This document shows positions 5,636 through 7,710 of a DNA stretch of 7,710 nt, one piece after another. The position numbers and the translations under genes were made by a program. The first letter of the stretch is position 1, and every line of letters starts with the position of its first letter. Under the pieces are notes generated by a model, which had not been told where the DNA came from, did not search any database, and saw nothing but the letters and a program-made list of their open reading frames with translations. Source of the stretch: an uncultured Bacteroidota bacterium (GTDB taxonomy: Bacteria > Bacteroidota > Bacteroidia > Chitinophagales > Chitinophagaceae); contig CAMLEX010000214.1 of the NCBI GenBank assembly GCA_946479055.1, forward strand, positions 1 to 7,710. Direction: 5' to 3'.

Positions 5636-5663
5636 AGAACGATGATGAGTCGTTCTTTTTTTT
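5636..5663 (+). terminator. Intrinsic terminator without an upstream gene
   Basis: AGAACGA (5636-5642) and TCGTTCT (5650-5656) form a perfect 7-bp stem with loop TGATGAG, followed by T8 (5656-5663). It points along the + strand, but the only upstream DNA on that strand is the gap 5467-5635. That gap holds a 10-base palindrome (5544-5553) and a small hairpin GAATG/CATTC (5567-5580). Confidence 0.65.
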
Positions 5664-5827
5664 GTGCTATTCTTATGCTGCCCTCATAGATTGTAAAGGA
5701 CCAGCCTGTTCTATTAAATTGCGGTTGTACTCGTTTCATTTATATAAAACCTTTTCTCCTGTTTTGTCAGGTGTTGAGCAATATCATCAGTTTGTAGTTA
5801 CGGATTTTAGTTTCTGGTTTAAAGGCG

Positions 5828-6124
5828 TTGGGTATTGATTCCGCCCAGCGGATTGAATACCCCAATATCCTTATCAGCCGCAGTGGTCCCGGCTTATTCG
5901 CCGGAGGCTGTTGTTGAATAAGACGGGAGTACTGCGGTGGTCTGCATATCGTGCTTCACATGCTCAAATTATTTATAAAGGCAAAGTAACCGTTCGGATA
6001 TGCGCTAAGCCTGTTTGCATAATACCTGAGTTTGTTACAGCTTGGTCTGCTATCTTGCCACTGGTTCGCAAGCATGAACTAGTTAAGTTTAGTACGCCGG
6101 AAGATTCTTCTTCTGGCTTTTTTT
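5828..6124 (+). ncRNA. Candidate structured RNA ending in an intrinsic terminator
   Basis: No credible gene occupies 5467-6261. Within it, hairpin 1 pairs TTGGGTATT (5828-5836) with AATACCC..AA (5856-5865), with CCGC/GCGG at its tip. Hairpin 2 (5878-5937) pairs CCGCAGT, TCCCG and CTTATTC with GAATAAG, CGGGA and ACTGCGG: 19 Watson-Crick pairs with only small internal mismatches around a 16-base loop. Further on, GCATATC (5944-5950) can pair with GATATGC (5997-6003), and GGTCTGC.TATC.TGC occurs twice (5939-5954, 6044-6058). The block ends in a strong terminator. I match it to no known RNA family (not tmRNA, RNase P RNA, SRP RNA or tRNA). The 5' end is undefined; 5828 is simply where pairing begins. 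A non-autonomous mobile element is the main alternative. Confidence 0.4.
6096..6124 (+). terminator. Intrinsic terminator of the structured block
   Basis: GCCGGAAGA (6096-6104) pairs with TCTTCTGGC (6109-6117) over 9 bp including one G-U, with a 4-base loop TTCT and T7 at 6118-6124. It is a clear + strand terminator. Nothing upstream on that strand encodes a convincing protein, hence the RNA candidate. Confidence 0.75.
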
Positions 6125-6261
6125 ATTAAAGGCAAAATATTGGTGTATCGTTTTCGCTCATTGGTATATCCATCGGACCCATTCGCATACTATTTACTTT
6201 TTCAAGATTTGTCTATATTATTTTAGCGGCTTAACATTTTTTAACCATTTTCTAATTATTT

Positions 6262-6735
6262 ATGAAGAAAGTAATTTTAGTCGCAACCATTTTAGTTGCT
6301 GGATTTACAAGTGCTAATGCGCAAACTGAAAAAGGAACCGTTTTACTCGGCGGTAACATCTCTTTTCAGACTTCTGATGGCGAGAATCTTTTCTCAGCTT
6401 CTCCCAACGTTGGTGTTTTTGTTGCTAAGAACATCGCAGTAGGTATCAGGGGTAGTATCGCTACCAGCGAGGGCTTTACTGCATGGTCTGTTGGTCCTTT
6501 TGTTCGCGGTTACTTTGCAGGTTCTGACAAAGGAAAATTCTTTGCAGAAGGCAGCGGTAATGTTGGCGGCATGACAGATGTTGATACAGAGGTCGGCTTT
6601 GGTGCAGGTGCCGGCTATGCTTTATTTTTAAATAAATGCATTGCTCTTGAGTTTGGCGCCAACTATAATAAGTTTGGTGATGCTGAAGGTGTCTTTGGAT
6701 TGGGAATAGGTCTTCAGATCCATTTTAAAAAGTAG
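6262..6735 (+). CDS. Outer-membrane beta-barrel protein (OMP_b-brl type)
   Basis: A 157-residue exported protein. Residues 1-20 are a standard signal peptide (MKKVILVATILVAGFTSANA, cleavage before Gln21). The mature ~137 residues alternate polar/aromatic and Gly-rich strands with short turns, consistent with a small 8-stranded barrel: GTVLLGGNISFQTSD, PNVGVFVAKNIAVGIRGSIA, SVGPFVRGYFAG, GKFFAEGSGNVGG, VGFGAGAGYALFLN, IALEFGANYNKFG, then a final strand LGIGLQIHF ending KK. An aromatic residue near the C-terminus fits recognition by the BAM machinery. Such small barrels are abundant in Bacteroidota and their specific role is usually unknown. The ATG at 6262 has no Shine-Dalgarno sequence but an A/T-rich leader. 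It is monocistronic, with its own terminator 20 bases after the stop. Confidence 0.85.
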   Translation: MKKVILVATILVAGFTSANAQTEKGTVLLGGNISFQTSDGENLFSASPNVGVFVAKNIAVGIRGSIATSEGFTAWSVGPFVRGYFAGSDKGKFFAEGSGNVGGMTDVDTEVGFGAGAGYALFLNKCIALEFGANYNKFGDAEGVFGLGIGLQIHFKK

Positions 6736-6754
6736 GAGATTACTTACAGTTAAT

Positions 6755-6790
6755 AAAAAGGACTGCATTGATGAGACGCAGTCCTTTTTT
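6755..6790. terminator. Terminator of the beta-barrel gene
   Basis: AAAAAGGACTGC (6755-6766) pairs over 12 bp with GCAGTCCTTTTT (6778-6789), with an 11-base loop and T6 (6785-6790). The A-run on the left arm makes it usable from both directions; it directly follows the + strand beta-barrel gene. Confidence 0.85.
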
Positions 6791-6847
6791 ATTGATAAAT
6801 GGGTATTAGTAATACCAAATGTATGAAAGTATTTGAGACTAAGGGGG

Positions 6848-6959
6848 TAATTCATAGTTTGAGGTGCTGAAAAGTCCGAAGGACTTTAATGTTAATAACC
6901 GTGAGTGAAACTCATGGAAAAACAGGAAGCTTGAAGGCAGAGCAACCCCAAAGGGGTTG
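6848..6959 (+). repeat. Left end of the IS200-like element (inverted end + three hairpins)
   Basis: Contains the 22-base end (6848-6869) and hairpins at 6871-6887 (loop GAA), 6899-6917 (loop TGAAA) and 6943-6959 (loop AAA). The AAT..TAATAACC spacer between hairpins 1 and 2 is also mirrored at the other end. Confidence 0.7.
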
Positions 6960-6975
6960 AATGTGTGATAATACC

Positions 6976-7422
6976 CTATAGTAAATATTTCTCATCAAAC
7001 TCAATTTCATTTTCAATCAGCAATCGTTTAAACTCATCATAGAATGTTTCCCTTTTGTGATGTTCTTTTTGATTTTTAATGTAATTAATAATCATGTCCC
7101 TTTCTTTGATTGAATAAGTAAATGCTCCGTATCCCTCTTGCCATGATTCAAACTTTGGGAACCTATCATTTGCCTTCATCCAAACACTGCTGGCAACTTT
7201 TATATCTTTTATATAATCGGATAGAGAAACGGTTGGATGAAGGTCTGAAAAAATGTGTATGTGGTCTTCCGTGCCGTTGATGCGGTAAAGTTTACATTTT
7301 TTGTTTTTTATCACACCAGAAATATATTGATATAACTCTCTGCAATTTGTTTCATCTATTGTTGGTTGCCGGTGCTTTGTGCCGAAGACAATTTGGTAAA
7401 AGATCTGACGGTAGTTACCCAT
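6976..7422 (-). CDS. tnpA: IS200-family Y1 (HUH) transposase TnpA
   Basis: A 148-residue transposase of the Y1_Tnp/IS200 type (PF01797), full length (usual ~150). The HUH metal-binding motif is His54-Ile-His56 in GTEDHIHIF. The family block WQEGYGAFTYS is at 94-104, and the nucleophile is most likely Tyr114 in INYIKNQKEHH, the conserved Y..NQ..HH helix. These enzymes act as dimers, nick single-stranded DNA beside subterminal hairpins and form a 5'-phosphotyrosine link. All catalytic residues are present and the frame is intact, so it may be active. The ATG at 7422 starts MGNYRQIFYQIVFGTKHRQP, the typical N-terminal strand. A small inverted repeat AGCTTTT-A-AAAAGCT (7442-7456) lies just upstream and could affect its expression. 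No IS605-type TnpB is present. Confidence 0.93.
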   Translation of the reverse strand: MGNYRQIFYQIVFGTKHRQPTIDETNCRELYQYISGVIKNKKCKLYRINGTEDHIHIFSDLHPTVSLSDYIKDIKVASSVWMKANDRFPKFESWQEGYGAFTYSIKERDMIINYIKNQKEHHKRETFYDEFKRLLIENEIEFDEKYLL

Positions 7423-7481
7423 AATTTTTATTTTAAAAAAAAGCTTTTAAAAAGCTATGAATATTTTGCCGTGATTCACAT

Positions 7482-7611
7482 TCAACCCTTTCAGGGTTGA
7501 TGTCATGTCAATTTTCTGTAATCCCCTGATTGTATCAGGGGTTATTCATATTAAAGCCCTTTGGGCTTTATACTTCATGTAGATTGACCCAGCACCTCGA
7601 AATGTGAATTA
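7482..7611 (-). repeat. Right end of the IS200-like element (three hairpins + inverted end)
   Basis: Hairpins at 7482-7500 (8 bp, loop TTC), 7523-7541 (8 bp, loop TGT) and 7552-7570 (8 bp, loop TTT), then the 22-base end at 7590-7611. This mirrors the left end in order and partly in sequence. Confidence 0.7.
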
Positions 7612-7639
7612 GCCGACTAAGATTAATTTAACGTCGGCT
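7611..7639. repeat. Inverted repeat between the element and the next gene
   Basis: AGCCGAC (7611-7617) pairs with GTCGGCT (7633-7639). It abuts the element boundary and directly follows the candidate stop at 7639-7641 for the minus strand, so it could be that gene's terminator. No T tract follows on the minus strand. Confidence 0.4.
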
Positions 7640-7710
7640 TAAATATTATACCCAATATATAAATCGCCGAAGCCTTTTTTGAAAATGTACCATTCGCAAA
7701 GAATCCCATA
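7639..7710 (-). CDS. Possible C-terminal end of a protein (5' partial)
   Basis: One minus-strand frame is open from the window edge to TAA at 7639-7641 and would end GFGDLYIGYNI. Its Gly/aromatic content recalls the last strand of an outer-membrane barrel. A second minus frame is also open from 7709 and stops slightly later, giving an end IFKPTLN. Only 23 codons are visible, so the gene's existence and frame are uncertain. Confidence 0.3.
   Translation of the reverse strand, partial: YGILCEWYIFKKGFGDLYIGYNI

Larger units (their letters stand above)
6848..7611 (-). mobile_element. Complete IS200-like element with mirrored hairpin ends
   Basis: A 764-base unit holding one HUH/Y1 transposase. 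The two ends (6848-6869 and 7590-7611) are inverted copies agreeing at 19 of 22 positions and sharing GAGGTGCTG/CAGCACCTC. Inward of each end lie three hairpins in mirrored order. Left: AAAGTCC/GGACTTT (6871-6887), CCGTGAG/CTCATGG with one G-U (6899-6917), CAACCCC/GGGGTTG (6943-6959). Right, read inward: AAAGCCC/GGGCTTT (7553-7569), CCCCTGAT/ATCAGGGG (7523-7541), TCAACCCT/AGGGTTGA (7482-7500). The transposase family normally cuts single-stranded DNA next to such hairpins. Classical IS200 ends are asymmetric and lack terminal inverted repeats, so the boundaries here are inferred. A REP/RAYT-type arrangement is the alternative. Confidence 0.7.

Noticed and set aside
5545..5838. Open frames on both strands (5545-5739 minus, 5569-5838 plus)
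   Set aside because: They read through the microrepeat and the terminator and show no recognisable protein features.
5911..6129. Open frame of 72 codons inside the structured block
   Set aside because: It starts at a TTG in the loop of hairpin 2, runs through the stem and ends just past the terminator hairpin. The peptide has no domain character. Its 'RWSAYRA' string reminds me of spurious tails seen on other Bacteroidota ORFs, but I cannot verify that.
6628..6855. Minus-strand frame over the end of the beta-barrel gene
   Set aside because: Runs through a strong terminator and opposite a real gene.

Overview
The window looks like a piece of a Bacteroidota chromosome, probably from the Chitinophagaceae or a neighbouring group. 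The evidence is indirect: a low-to-moderate GC content, a FISUMP-type domain (the 'major paralogous domain' of Bacteroidota and Fibrobacteres surface proteins), promoters that match the Bacteroidota -7 box TAnnTTTG, no Shine-Dalgarno sequences before starts, a short outer-membrane beta-barrel protein, and a DUF932 plus MutS-I-like gene pair of the kind carried by Bacteroidota mobile elements. No rRNA, tRNA or CRISPR array was found. The first ~75 bases are G/C homopolymer-rich and look like a poorly resolved contig end.

Layout. 1-203 (+) is the 3' end of a FISUMP-domain protein. 302-535 (+) is a small DUF2188 protein. It converges on 601-1548 (-), a RES-domain protein (NAD-consuming toxin fold) with no adjacent Xre antitoxin. 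1549-1863 is non-coding but highly structured and carries one copy of a 19-base repeat. 1864-2538 and 2465-2875 (both -) are overlapping unknown genes, one secreted and one membrane-anchored, that share an NQxGGQTA...INNN motif. A second copy of the 19-base repeat and a very strong hairpin lie at 2906-3154.

3155-5466 (all -) looks like mobile-element cargo. In transcription order it holds a regulator-like protein joining a sigma-4-type HTH, a coiled coil and an RNA polymerase alpha-CTD-like domain (4897-5466); a 361-base gap full of inverted repeats; a DUF932 protein (3492-4535); and a lone MutS domain I-like protein (3155-3436) that has lost the mismatch-reading Phe-x-Glu.

5467-6261 has no convincing gene. 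It contains a short tandem microrepeat, an intrinsic terminator with no gene in front of it, two elaborate hairpins and a second strong terminator, and is best read as one or more + strand structured RNAs or a non-autonomous element. 6262-6735 (+) is an outer-membrane beta-barrel protein with its own terminator. 6848-7611 is a complete IS200-like element: one HUH/Y1 transposase (6976-7422, -) between near-identical 22-base inverted ends, each followed inward by three hairpins in mirrored order. 7639-7710 (-) may be the last codons of another protein.

The three most interesting items are the sigma-4/alpha-CTD hybrid protein, the structured gene-free block at 5828-6124, and the mirrored hairpin architecture of the IS200-like element.
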